Origin: BRH-c54 sp032251145
GTDB lineage: Bacteria > Bacteroidota > Bacteroidia > Flavobacteriales_E > Vicingaceae
Direction of reading: 5' to 3'
Length of the DNA stretch: 35,189 bases
NCBI GenBank assembly: GCA_032251145.1
Contig: JAVVER010000020.1
Coordinates: forward strand, 1-35,189
Part shown: piece by piece, positions 1 to 8,247 of the stretch
Numbering within the stretch: the first letter of the stretch is position 1
Layout of the letters: each line of letters begins with the position of its first letter
The notes under the pieces: model-generated
Database searches by the model: none
What the model saw: the letters and a program-made list of their open reading frames with translations, nothing else
Told to the model about the DNA's origin: nothing
Program-made: the position numbers and the translations under genes

Positions 1-2122
1 CGTAAACAACTTTGTAATCGTACAATTGTCCTGCAACGGTGGTTAGTGGCATATCTAATACGGGTGGGCCAAATACATCGTTTACTACTTTATAGATTTG
101 CAATTTAGCGTCATCTACTCTAAACCAAACGAAATAAGAGTTTCCTCTGTTGGTTAAGGTATCATCATCGGCAAAAAAGTGGAATCCTGCTCTTTTGTTG
201 GTTCCTGAACCGTTTATCCTTGCTTTAAAATGGTACAAATGCCTGTTGGATAGGCTTTGATTTAAGTAAGCGGATATGTTGGTGTTGCCTTCGTTTTCAT
301 CAGATTGGTATAAAGCTCCCGCATTAATACTCCATGTTCCTACTACGGGTGTCCATTCGGGATGAATGTTGGTATCAAAGTTATCGGCAAAAAAACCGTT
401 GTTGGCATTGGCTCTCCATTCGGTGCCGTCATAGTCTATTACTTGGTAGTAACTTTTTTGTATGCCGCTTCCGCCTACATTATCTGCATCATTAAAATTA
501 GCGGTAAAGTTATTGGTTACCCAGCCTGTCGGGGCTGAAACGGAGGTGGTGGGAGGGATTATATCTGGAGAAACAGCATTCCAACTAATACTATATCCCG
601 GTGCAGTTGTAGCACAATCGGAACGAAATTCTATTAACACGGCACTTCCGTTTACGGTAATGGTTGAGGGTATAGAAGTTCCCGTATATTCTCCAATTTT
701 TGGTGAAAACACACTTGTTCCATTATAAATATAAAGGTAATCCCACGTATTTTCAACATCAAACTGATTAATGGTAAGGTTAATTTGGTTAGTTCCTGTT
801 GGCTGAATCAATTGCAAGGTACGTTCATCATTGGTATAATTTCCTGTTGCTCCGCCTAAATCGGTAATTGTTCCAGAAGATGCAGTATAATTAGTAACTG
901 TTGTAGTATTATTTAAATGTTTGTAGTAATAATCCCAATCCCAATTTTGCCCTGGATCGGTATGAGATTGATTTGGATAATGTTGATGTCCTTTAATTTT
1001 TACACAAGCACCCGGAATTCCTGCAACGTTATATCTTGTAAATCTTGACCAAGGAAAATGAGCAGTTCTTAAGGCACTAATTCCGTAACCACTTTGTGTA
1101 ATATCTTTGGCTAAAGCTGCTGAAGACTGGTACATAGCAGCTGTGTACCATGTAGAATCGTTTACCCATCCTTCATGTTCAAAACCAATAGTGTAACCGT
1201 TTTCTGAGCCAACATGCCACGCTCTGTTTGCTTCTAAAACCAACTGTGTTACTTGTCCGTCTGAAGAACGTAAAACATAATGATAAGAAACATTAGAGCT
1301 ACAATTTTTTGCCCAAGAAATAGCTCCAGCATAACTTCCTTGAATAGTATGTATCGTTACTGCAGAAACGGGTACACTTCTTGAATTATAATTACAACTA
1401 GGAACAGGATCCCATAAAGCAGGTGGGTAATCTGGCGATTTATTACCTATATTAGAGGTTTGGTAAGCATTTCCGTTAGCATCTGTTACTGATTCATCTG
1501 TAAACTTCACATATTTGGCACTTAAAACTTTTAAATTTTCTTTTCCAAAAATCTTTTCCATACTAAATGTATGTTGAGGAAAACCATATTGAGCTTGTGC
1601 TGCTTTATCATTTAAGAAACTGTAAACCGAATATAAATGTGAATTTAACGCAAAATCTTGTTGTAACCCATTATAAGGTAACTCGCTAAGTGTGGCTAGA
1701 ATTGAAACATGATTTTCAACATTACTTTTATTACTACTTAATTGTTGTAATAAGGCATTATAAGCTGCTGCATAAGCTAGTATATTTTGTTGTGGATTAT
1801 CTATTATTTGCTGAACACTTATTCCAGATAATTGAGCAACATAATTCAAATTATTCTTAAAATAACCTTCGCCATCTAATGTTAAGCCCATTATACCGTA
1901 AACCAATGGTAATCCTGTACAGCCTTTAGTTTCATTTTCTATATGACGAAAACGTGTCATAGTGAACGAAACAGCTTCCAACATTCCTTTCGGAACTTGC
2001 GGATATTGATGGTAAGCAACATCAAATGCATTTTGATGAGGGTTAGTTGGTAAGCTTTGCTGCTGAGCAAATGAGAAATTAAAAACGGTTACGCTTAATA
2101 AAAGTAAAAATATTTTTTTCAT
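1..2122 (-). CDS. N-acetylmuramoyl-L-alanine amidase with LT-like and CUB domains (C-terminus cut off)
   Basis: The reading frame is open from ATG at 2122 to the left edge, giving 707 codons; the C-terminus is missing. Residues 1-19 are a signal peptide (cleavage expected at SFA|QQ). Residues about 32-140 resemble the lysozyme-like domain of lytic transglycosylases (VPKGMLEAVSF at 43-53, YGIMGL at 75-80, QNI at 112-114), but the usual catalytic Glu position holds Met55. Residues about 245-400 are a zinc amidase (Amidase_2/PGRP) domain: candidate ligands are H258 (TIHT), H379 (GHQH) and D389 (HTDPG). Residues about 415-517 look like a CUB domain, and about 545-707 like a LamG-type beta-sandwich. 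It should cut the amide bond between MurNAc and the stem peptide. It lies 79 bases after the type B adhesin gene and is probably its last or a late operon member. A T9SS sorting domain would be expected beyond the edge; that is inference. Confidence 0.85.
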   Translation of the reverse strand, partial: MKKIFLLLLSVTVFNFSFAQQQSLPTNPHQNAFDVAYHQYPQVPKGMLEAVSFTMTRFRHIENETKGCTGLPLVYGIMGLTLDGEGYFKNNLNYVAQLSGISVQQIIDNPQQNILAYAAAYNALLQQLSSNKSNVENHVSILATLSELPYNGLQQDFALNSHLYSVYSFLNDKAAQAQYGFPQHTFSMEKIFGKENLKVLSAKYVKFTDESVTDANGNAYQTSNIGNKSPDYPPALWDPVPSCNYNSRSVPVSAVTIHTIQGSYAGAISWAKNCSSNVSYHYVLRSSDGQVTQLVLEANRAWHVGSENGYTIGFEHEGWVNDSTWYTAAMYQSSAALAKDITQSGYGISALRTAHFPWSRFTRYNVAGIPGACVKIKGHQHYPNQSHTDPGQNWDWDYYYKHLNNTTTVTNYTASSGTITDLGGATGNYTNDERTLQLIQPTGTNQINLTINQFDVENTWDYLYIYNGTSVFSPKIGEYTGTSIPSTITVNGSAVLIEFRSDCATTAPGYSISWNAVSPDIIPPTTSVSAPTGWVTNNFTANFNDADNVGGSGIQKSYYQVIDYDGTEWRANANNGFFADNFDTNIHPEWTPVVGTWSINAGALYQSDENEGNTNISAYLNQSLSNRHLYHFKARINGSGTNKRAGFHFFADDDTLTNRGNSYFVWFRVDDAKLQIYKVVNDVFGPPVLDMPLTTVAGQLYDYKVVY

Positions 2123-2201
2123 GTTAAATTGTTTAGGTATTAAAGACAAATTTCTTTATAAATTATTCATTTTTAAAGTTAATTTAAAGGTTTCTTATCT
2201 A

Positions 2202-4229
2202 TCAGTAAATTACATTTACAGCACCAACAGCGCTGTGTTTTTTATCATTAAAATCTTTATAATTCAGTTTCCAAACGTACACACCATTTTGAACTAATAC
2301 GCCTTTGTACGTTCCATCCCATGGTTCAAATTTCACATCAGAAATAAATATTAATTCTCCCCAACGGTTAAAAATCATAAATTCATAACCTTCATCAGAG
2401 ATGCCAAAACCATTTGGAGCAAAACCATCATTTAAGTTATCAAAATCGGGAGTAAAAGCATTAGGAACATAAAGTCCCATATCTCCTTTTACAGTTAGAG
2501 TTTGATTGGTGGTATTTTTACAACCATTATCATCCGTAACGGTTAAGTAAATGGGGTAAGTACCAGTATCAGTTGGGAAAGTATAATCAAAATTTGGAAT
2601 AAATACAGAATCTAAGCCTCCAATATTCCAAGCCCAATTTAGAATATTGTTATAAGATAAATCAGTAAATGAAGTGGTTGGATTGAGCATTGTTAGCGGA
2701 TTTTCAGCAATAATAAAATCGGCTACTGGGTTAGGATGAATAGTAATATATGCTAATTCTGTATGCGAATTACTGCAAGATCCTGTTTGTGGAGAGGTGG
2801 TTACTGTTAAAGTAACATCATAAGTACCTGCTGTTAAAAATGTATGAGAAACCGTATCTCCATTTAAAACAGTACCATCGCTAAAATTCCATGAAGCAGA
2901 ATAAGAAGAATTTCCAGTAGTATTGTAAAATTCAAAAATAGTGATTGGTTCTTCACAAGCTTCAAATTTATTGGCTGTAAAGCTTACATCAGGGATTGGA
3001 CGAACATATATGGTTATACTATCGGTTATAGGTGTAGAACAACCATCGTTAATAATAACCGTGTAAGTAGTAGTTACACTTGGAGAAACAGTTGTGCTTG
3101 AATCGGTAGAACCATTGCTCCATTGATAAGTATATGGACCACCATTTCCTAAACTTGGTGAGGTGTAAATAATGGTAGCTTCGTTTGGACAAACAGAATC
3201 GTTAGTAGTGTTTGTTATGGTTGCTATAGAAGGTTTTACAGATAGTGTAGTGAAAATAATACTGTCGCAACCAAGGTAAGAAGCATTAAACAAGGTATCT
3301 ATATAAACACCAGGAGAGGTTTGGTAGCTTCCGCCTAATAAAGCACTATCTCCAAAGCAAATTCCCATGTTGTCGTTGTAAAGTGGGATAGGATTAATTA
3401 TTACAGTAGTTCTTAAAATACTGTCGCAACCCATATAGTTAGCATTAAACAAAGTATCAACATAAGTTCCTGCAGCTGTTTGAAAAGCACCACCAATAAA
3501 AACACTATCGTTCTGACAGATTGCAACGGTATCAACGCCTGAAGTGGTATCGCAAATGGTAAGCACCCAAGGTGAGAAAGTGGTTTGTCCGGCAACAACG
3601 CCAGAAGTTCCAACGCCAACTGTAACTCCAGGAGTACCCGGTCCAACTTGAGGATCCCAAGCAGCACCATTCCAATGTTGTGCAAAAATTTGCCCTGTGG
3701 GGTTCATGGTAGTATTTTCAATTCCTCTGTAAGAAAAAGTTAAATCTGAAGTTACAGGAGCAGGCGATTGAATATCCCAAAAACGGTCTATTGCTCTCTG
3801 AATGGCATCTGCTGTTCCTGTCATGCTTGTTACTGGCCCAACATTAGTAGCGTTAGGGTAGGGCAAGTTTGCCTGATTAGTAGTCCATGTAGAAACCATA
3901 ACATCATTTACGCCACCAGATGTTTTTCCAAAAGTAAAAGGAATATAATCAGTAGCATTTACACCAAAGGGAAATAAGTAGTTTCCAGCTCCGTTAGTAT
4001 TTAACCATTTAATATAATGGTATTGATTTTCTGAATGGATGTGCCCACCACTTAAGCGAATAATTCCTTGGTCAGAAGGTTCATCAATAACCACATACAT
4101 ACCATCGGCTGCTGTACCGCCATCTAAAACTATAAAAGCACCATCTAAAACTAAAACATTGTTTTGAGCCGAAATGCTACAACTTATTAGTGCAAATAGT
4201 AATAATGATATGCTTTTAGTTATTCGCAT
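2202..4229 (-). CDS. T9SS type B sorting domain adhesin, 675 aa (cassette copy 1)
   Basis: Secreted surface protein. A signal peptide covers residues 1-21. Residues about 23-226 form a module shared with the 739-aa protein at 5998-8217 (FIVLDGG near the start, FSYRGIENTT, HWNG, DPQVGPG, and SPWVLT at the end). Two 53-aa Cys repeats follow (ICQNDS at 237, ICFGDS at 290, each paired with a GCDSI Cys about 30 residues on). Then come an Ig-like domain (about 336-412), two PKD domains (about 413-498 and 500-580; WNFSDG and WAWNIGG), and a type B T9SS/gliding-motility C-terminal domain at 586-675 (VPNAFTP, NRWGELIF, NGVYVWKL). The family rule is that this C-terminus directs export through T9SS and surface attachment. 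It starts 6 bases after the S74 gene at 4236-5978, so the two are surely cotranscribed. The ligand is unknown. Confidence 0.9.
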   Translation of the reverse strand: MRITKSISLLLFALISCSISAQNNVLVLDGAFIVLDGGTAADGMYVVIDEPSDQGIIRLSGGHIHSENQYHYIKWLNTNGAGNYLFPFGVNATDYIPFTFGKTSGGVNDVMVSTWTTNQANLPYPNATNVGPVTSMTGTADAIQRAIDRFWDIQSPAPVTSDLTFSYRGIENTTMNPTGQIFAQHWNGAAWDPQVGPGTPGVTVGVGTSGVVAGQTTFSPWVLTICDTTSGVDTVAICQNDSVFIGGAFQTAAGTYVDTLFNANYMGCDSILRTTVIINPIPLYNDNMGICFGDSALLGGSYQTSPGVYIDTLFNASYLGCDSIIFTTLSVKPSIATITNTTNDSVCPNEATIIYTSPSLGNGGPYTYQWSNGSTDSSTTVSPSVTTTYTVIINDGCSTPITDSITIYVRPIPDVSFTANKFEACEEPITIFEFYNTTGNSSYSASWNFSDGTVLNGDTVSHTFLTAGTYDVTLTVTTSPQTGSCSNSHTELAYITIHPNPVADFIIAENPLTMLNPTTSFTDLSYNNILNWAWNIGGLDSVFIPNFDYTFPTDTGTYPIYLTVTDDNGCKNTTNQTLTVKGDMGLYVPNAFTPDFDNLNDGFAPNGFGISDEGYEFMIFNRWGELIFISDVKFEPWDGTYKGVLVQNGVYVWKLNYKDFNDKKHSAVGAVNVIY
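3228..3524 (-). repeat. Two tandem 53-aa Cys-pair repeats inside the 675-aa adhesin
   Basis: Two coding repeats with the pattern IC-x-x-DS ... GG-x-Y/F-Q-T ... G-x-Y-x-DTLFNA ... GCDSI. The first cysteines are at residues 238 and 291, the second at 268 and 321. The same unit occurs five times in the paralogue at 5998-8217, so copy number differs between the two cassette copies. Confidence 0.8.
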
Positions 4230-4235
4230 TTTTAT

Positions 4236-5978
4236 TTATTTTTGAGATTGAATTAATTTTTTGAGTTCTTCTAATTCTTTTTTCAGGAATTCAATTTCAG
4301 AAGCTTGTTGGTTAATAATTTGTTGTTGTTCTTGAATAGCCTTAAGATTAATTAAAGACAATTTGGAGTAATCTACTCCCCACAATTCTTTGTTTTCATC
4401 TTTTGGTTTATGAACTAACTCAGGAAAAAGTTGATGAAGTTCTTGGGCTACTACACCAAAATCTTTAGTATTGGCAGCATCGTTAAAAGCAATATTTCCG
4501 TTAGAAGTATAGTATTGATTTCTTAAGGTATAATCATAAATTTTAATTTGGTTAAGCTTGCCTAACACTGATGTTTTTCTTTCTAAAAAATCTTTTTTAA
4601 TACGTAAATCACTAACAACAACATAAGCGGTAGCATAAAACCTCCCATCACCTTCTAATCTGGCAATGAGTTGCTCATTTCCTGCTTGGTCGTATCTTCT
4701 AAAATAAAAGCCTCTGTCGGTATTTTGGTTCGCAGCAGGAGCGTTCCAAGTAGTAACATTCCATAAATCAACACCGCTTGTTCCTCCCCAACGGTTTACA
4801 CCAATTGCCAAACCTCCAACTCCGTTAACAAAAGTGTGTCCGGGTGGATTTCCTGCAACATTGGGGTCATTATTGTAATTACCAAAAAAACTATAACCAC
4901 CAGTTACAGAGAGCTTCCATGTTTCGTTATCAACAGTAAAATTAGGGGCAGTTGTTGGTATTTTTTGCGAACCAATTCTAACAGCACCATTACTCTGTAC
5001 CGATACAATAATATCTTCATTGGTGGTGTTTCCATTAATTCCTTTAATAACAAATCGGTCAATTCCATTATCGTTTGAGTTTTGAGCATTATCTCCCAAC
5101 AGCATTTCTATGTTGCTTACATCGTTGGCAACATTTACCCTTTTCATGCTTAACATATCTGTATTTTCCCAAGGTTCTCCAAAAATTAATTCCCTACCAT
5201 TGCCGGGAATAGTTGTGGTTTCTCCCAACTGAAAATTACCATTGGTAACCGTAAATTGTTGTGTTGGTACAAAACCTGTAAATTGATCGCCTGTAACTGC
5301 TCTGCCGTTTTGATAAATTTTAAACACATCACCAATAAAAGCAGGATTTCCAACCTCTCCTGGAAAAAAACCCAAATATCCATCTGGATGAACTCTTGCT
5401 CTGTACTCAAGTGTACCTCCAGCTCCACCTCTCCAAATTAACCTGCCACCATCAGGATTAGTAGTATTGATATGAACGTGTCCATTAATCTCTAATTTTT
5501 CGGTTGGGGTAGGGGTGCCAATTCCGGTATTTCCATTAGCTAAAACTCTTACTTGTTCTATGTTGTTGGTTCTAATTACCAAATCTTGATTGTCTATAGT
5601 TCCTAAAAAGTTTGTTGCAGGGTTAGTTCCTGTATTTCCTAACGTTTGCCAAGCATCATCTGCCAATCTTACCCATTTAGTTCCATCCCAATAGTAGTAA
5701 CCGGGATAAACATCATTTACTGTTGCTGTATTAAACACAAGGAGCGAGTTGGCTATTCCTGCTCCAATAGGAGCGTTGTTGGTGGTTGCTGTTAAAGGAA
5801 TTCTAGGAATTAACAAACCCTTATTATTGTTAGGTGCGGCATCTACATCCAACAAAGCTGATGCGTTAGGGACAGCTCCTGTGGTGTTTATGCCTGCACT
5901 TTGAGAATAAAGATTATTTGTTAAAGTGCCTGTTAAAAGTAAAATTATTATTGAAAAGGCAAGTATATTTTTTCTCAT
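4236..5978 (-). CDS. Tail-fibre-like protein with S74 self-cleaving chaperone domain, 580 aa (cassette copy 1)
   Basis: Signal peptide at 1-25, then the N-terminal header shared by three genes here (SALLDVDAAP, KGLLIPRIPLT, VNDVYPGYYYWDGTKWVRL). The middle has fibre-shaft motifs (GIGTPTPTEKLEING) and a body clearly paralogous to the 630-aa protein (RLIWRGG, QFTVTNGNFQLGE, GFYFRRYDQAGNEQL). The last 125 residues are a Peptidase_S74/intramolecular chaperone domain starting at S456. The known dyad spacing, Ser to Lys at +5, is kept (S456, K461 in SDLRIK), followed by DFGVVAQEL, FPELVH and a C-terminal coiled coil. By family knowledge the chaperone helps the protein trimerise and then cuts itself off just before the Ser. 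There is no T9SS C-terminal domain, so how the fibre reaches the surface is open. The partner type B adhesin begins 6 bases downstream. Confidence 0.88.
   Translation of the reverse strand: MRKNILAFSIIILLLTGTLTNNLYSQSAGINTTGAVPNASALLDVDAAPNNNKGLLIPRIPLTATTNNAPIGAGIANSLLVFNTATVNDVYPGYYYWDGTKWVRLADDAWQTLGNTGTNPATNFLGTIDNQDLVIRTNNIEQVRVLANGNTGIGTPTPTEKLEINGHVHINTTNPDGGRLIWRGGAGGTLEYRARVHPDGYLGFFPGEVGNPAFIGDVFKIYQNGRAVTGDQFTGFVPTQQFTVTNGNFQLGETTTIPGNGRELIFGEPWENTDMLSMKRVNVANDVSNIEMLLGDNAQNSNDNGIDRFVIKGINGNTTNEDIIVSVQSNGAVRIGSQKIPTTAPNFTVDNETWKLSVTGGYSFFGNYNNDPNVAGNPPGHTFVNGVGGLAIGVNRWGGTSGVDLWNVTTWNAPAANQNTDRGFYFRRYDQAGNEQLIARLEGDGRFYATAYVVVSDLRIKKDFLERKTSVLGKLNQIKIYDYTLRNQYYTSNGNIAFNDAANTKDFGVVAQELHQLFPELVHKPKDENKELWGVDYSKLSLINLKAIQEQQQIINQQASEIEFLKKELEELKKLIQSQK
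5667..5798 (-). repeat. 132-bp segment identical to 11346-11477
   Basis: Reading base by base, this stretch of the 580-aa S74 gene matches 11346-11477 of the 503-aa S74 gene without a difference, while the sequence on both sides diverges at once. It encodes the shared header around NAPIGAGIANSLLVFN and VYPGYYYWDGTKWVRL. Such a sharp, perfect block points to recent gene conversion or duplication. Confidence 0.85.
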
Positions 5979-5997
5979 AATTTTTATTAGTTTATAG

Positions 5998-8217
5998 CTA
6001 TCTTATTAATGTTACAGTACCTTTTTCTAAAAAAATAGTATTATCTGAACCTTCGGCTTTTATAATGAAAAAATAGGTTCCATCAGGTACTTCAACATCT
6101 GCATCAGTTCTACCATTCCATCCTCCGTTAATGTTGTCCCATTCATAAAGCAATTGTCCCCAACGGTTAAAAATCTTTCCATTTATAGCTATTATATTTT
6201 CAGATTTTACTGTAAATACATCATTATTATTATCTCCATTTGGTGTAAATATATTTGGAATGATAAGCGTTGATATACCTGCTACATTAATTGTAACAAC
6301 AATAGTATCAAAACAAACTCCATCTGTTGCAATTAACAATACCTCGTAAGTTCCTTCTTCATTAAAAGTATAATTTGGTTCAAAAACGATACTAGTATCT
6401 CCATTTCCAAAATCCCAAAAGTAAGAGTTTGCATTTACACTATTATTAAAGAACTGTACATTTAATGGTGCCGTTCCTGAAGTAGGGCTTGGAGAGGTTT
6501 GAGCTATTACTTCACTTACATAAACAATGACAGAATCTATATTGCTTGAACAACCATTTAATGTTTCACTAAAATAATAGACGTAAGTTCCGCCTAATAG
6601 TTGTCCGATTGTTAAAGAATTACCTGTTGCAATAATATTATTTCCTTGATTATCACTATACCAATTAATAATTCCTATACCCGAACCGGTTGCTGTTAAG
6701 AATAAACTATCGCCTTTACAAATACTATCGTTTCCAGATATAATTGGTGGCGAAGGTTTTAGGTTAACAGTTAAATTAGTGATTAAAATACTGTCGCATC
6801 CATTAATGTTTTGCAAGGTATCATTGTAGTTTCCGCCAGAAGTTTGATAGCTACCTCCAAGTAATATGCTGTCGCCTTGGCATATAGTAGCACTTAGATT
6901 TACTGTTTGAGTTGGGGTTATTACTAAAATGTTTTGTAAAATACTATCGCACCCTAATACGGTTTGAAGCGTATCATTATATGTGCCAGCTGTGGTTTGA
7001 TAACTACCACCTAAAAAAATACTATCTCCTTGACATATAGAGAAGTTTAGGTTTGTAATAGGAACTGGGGTTATTGTTAAAACGGTGGTTAATATACTAT
7101 CGCACCCAAAAACTGTTTGTAATGTATCGTTGTATGTTCCTGCTACATTTTGATAGTTACTGCCAAGCAATATGCTATCTCCTGCACAAATAGATAAATT
7201 TTGATTAGTAGCAGGAACAGGGTTGATAACTAATGTTGTTGCCACAATACTATCACATGATAGTGAAGTTTGTAAAGTATCGTAATAAATGCCTGCTGAT
7301 ACTTGATAGCTACCTCCAAGCAAAAGACTATCGCCTTGACATATAGTAGCGGTTTGAGGAGTTGTTGGCACAGAGTTTACTATTAAAATTGTATTGATAA
7401 TACTATCGCAACCAAATTTATTGCCCCCAAAAATGGTATCGTTATAAGTTCCCGATGTATTTTGATAATTACCACCTAATAGAACACTATCGCCTTGGCA
7501 AATACTTATGTTTTGATTATTAGTTGATTCCACACAAGTAGTAAGCACCCATGGCGAAAAAGTACTTTGACCTAACACTGGACCGACTGTTCCAATTCCT
7601 GTTGTAACACCTGGGTTGCCTGGTCCAACTTGCGGATCCCATGATGTTCCATTCCAATGTTGTGCTAAAAAATTGTTGGTAGGGTTAATGGTTGTGTTTT
7701 CTATACCTCTGTATGAAAAAGTAATATCGGCAGTGGTAGTTGTCGCAGTCTGAATATCCCAAAATCTATCTATTGCTAAAACTACTGAATCTGCAGTGCC
7801 AAACATGTTGGTAACTGGACCTACATTTGTTGCTGTAGGTTTTGGAAGGTTTAATGGGTTTGTAAACCAAGTAGATAATGAAATTTCTGAAGTGTTATTG
7901 GTAGATTTATTAAAAATAAAAGGTATATAATCGGCAGCATTTGTTCTAATACCAAATGGAAAAACGTAGCTTCCTGTGTTGTTTCCCGCATTCCATTTTA
8001 CATAGTTATATTGGCTTTCAGAATGAATAAACCCCCCAGATGGTGTTCTTATAATTCCGTTAGTATTATTTTGATCTATGACTATAACAATATTTCTAGT
8101 AGCTGAGCCTCCGTCTAAAACAATAAAAGCTCCATCAATAATTAAAGAATTATTTTGAGCTGCTAAGTCTAGTGTAAGAAAAATGGAAAAGATATAAAAA
8201 AGAATTTTATTTTTCAT
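5998..8217 (-). CDS. T9SS type B sorting domain adhesin, 739 aa (cassette copy 2)
   Basis: Paralogue of the 675-aa protein at 2202-4229. A signal peptide spans 1-20 (LAA|QNN). The shared N-terminal module covers about 22-227. Five tandem Cys-pair repeats follow (about 238-486; first cysteines C240, C293, C344, C395, C446; second cysteines C270, C321, C372, C423, C474). An Ig-like domain occupies about 490-567, a PKD domain about 570-645 (YFWDFGNGD), and a type B T9SS C-terminal domain 650-739 (IPNIFTPNGDNNNDVF, IFNRWGQLLYEW, PDGTYFFIIKAEG). It lies 30 bases after the 630-aa S74 gene and 19 bases before the 580-aa S74 gene, so it sits inside one tight operon. It is expected on the cell surface as an adhesin or scaffold; the binding target cannot be read from sequence. 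Confidence 0.9.
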   Translation of the reverse strand: MKNKILFYIFSIFLTLDLAAQNNSLIIDGAFIVLDGGSATRNIVIVIDQNNTNGIIRTPSGGFIHSESQYNYVKWNAGNNTGSYVFPFGIRTNAADYIPFIFNKSTNNTSEISLSTWFTNPLNLPKPTATNVGPVTNMFGTADSVVLAIDRFWDIQTATTTTADITFSYRGIENTTINPTNNFLAQHWNGTSWDPQVGPGNPGVTTGIGTVGPVLGQSTFSPWVLTTCVESTNNQNISICQGDSVLLGGNYQNTSGTYNDTIFGGNKFGCDSIINTILIVNSVPTTPQTATICQGDSLLLGGSYQVSAGIYYDTLQTSLSCDSIVATTLVINPVPATNQNLSICAGDSILLGSNYQNVAGTYNDTLQTVFGCDSILTTVLTITPVPITNLNFSICQGDSIFLGGSYQTTAGTYNDTLQTVLGCDSILQNILVITPTQTVNLSATICQGDSILLGGSYQTSGGNYNDTLQNINGCDSILITNLTVNLKPSPPIISGNDSICKGDSLFLTATGSGIGIINWYSDNQGNNIIATGNSLTIGQLLGGTYVYYFSETLNGCSSNIDSVIVYVSEVIAQTSPSPTSGTAPLNVQFFNNSVNANSYFWDFGNGDTSIVFEPNYTFNEEGTYEVLLIATDGVCFDTIVVTINVAGISTLIIPNIFTPNGDNNNDVFTVKSENIIAINGKIFNRWGQLLYEWDNINGGWNGRTDADVEVPDGTYFFIIKAEGSDNTIFLEKGTVTLIR
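6760..7506 (-). repeat. Five tandem Cys-pair repeats of about 153 bp (51 aa)
   Basis: Five in-frame units with spacing 53, 51, 51 and 51 residues between their first cysteines. The consensus reads SICQGDSILLGGSYQ, then AGTYNDTLQT, then GCDSIL and a short linker ending in P. Each unit has two Cys about 28-30 apart that could form one internal disulfide. The neighbouring paralogue has only two units. Confidence 0.85.
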
Positions 8218-8247
8218 TTTTAAAAAGTTCGATTTATGGTAAATAAG

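Noticed and set aside
462..728. Open plus-strand frame of 88 codons
   Set aside because: Antisense to the CUB and following part of the amidase, which has a continuous frame with clear domains.
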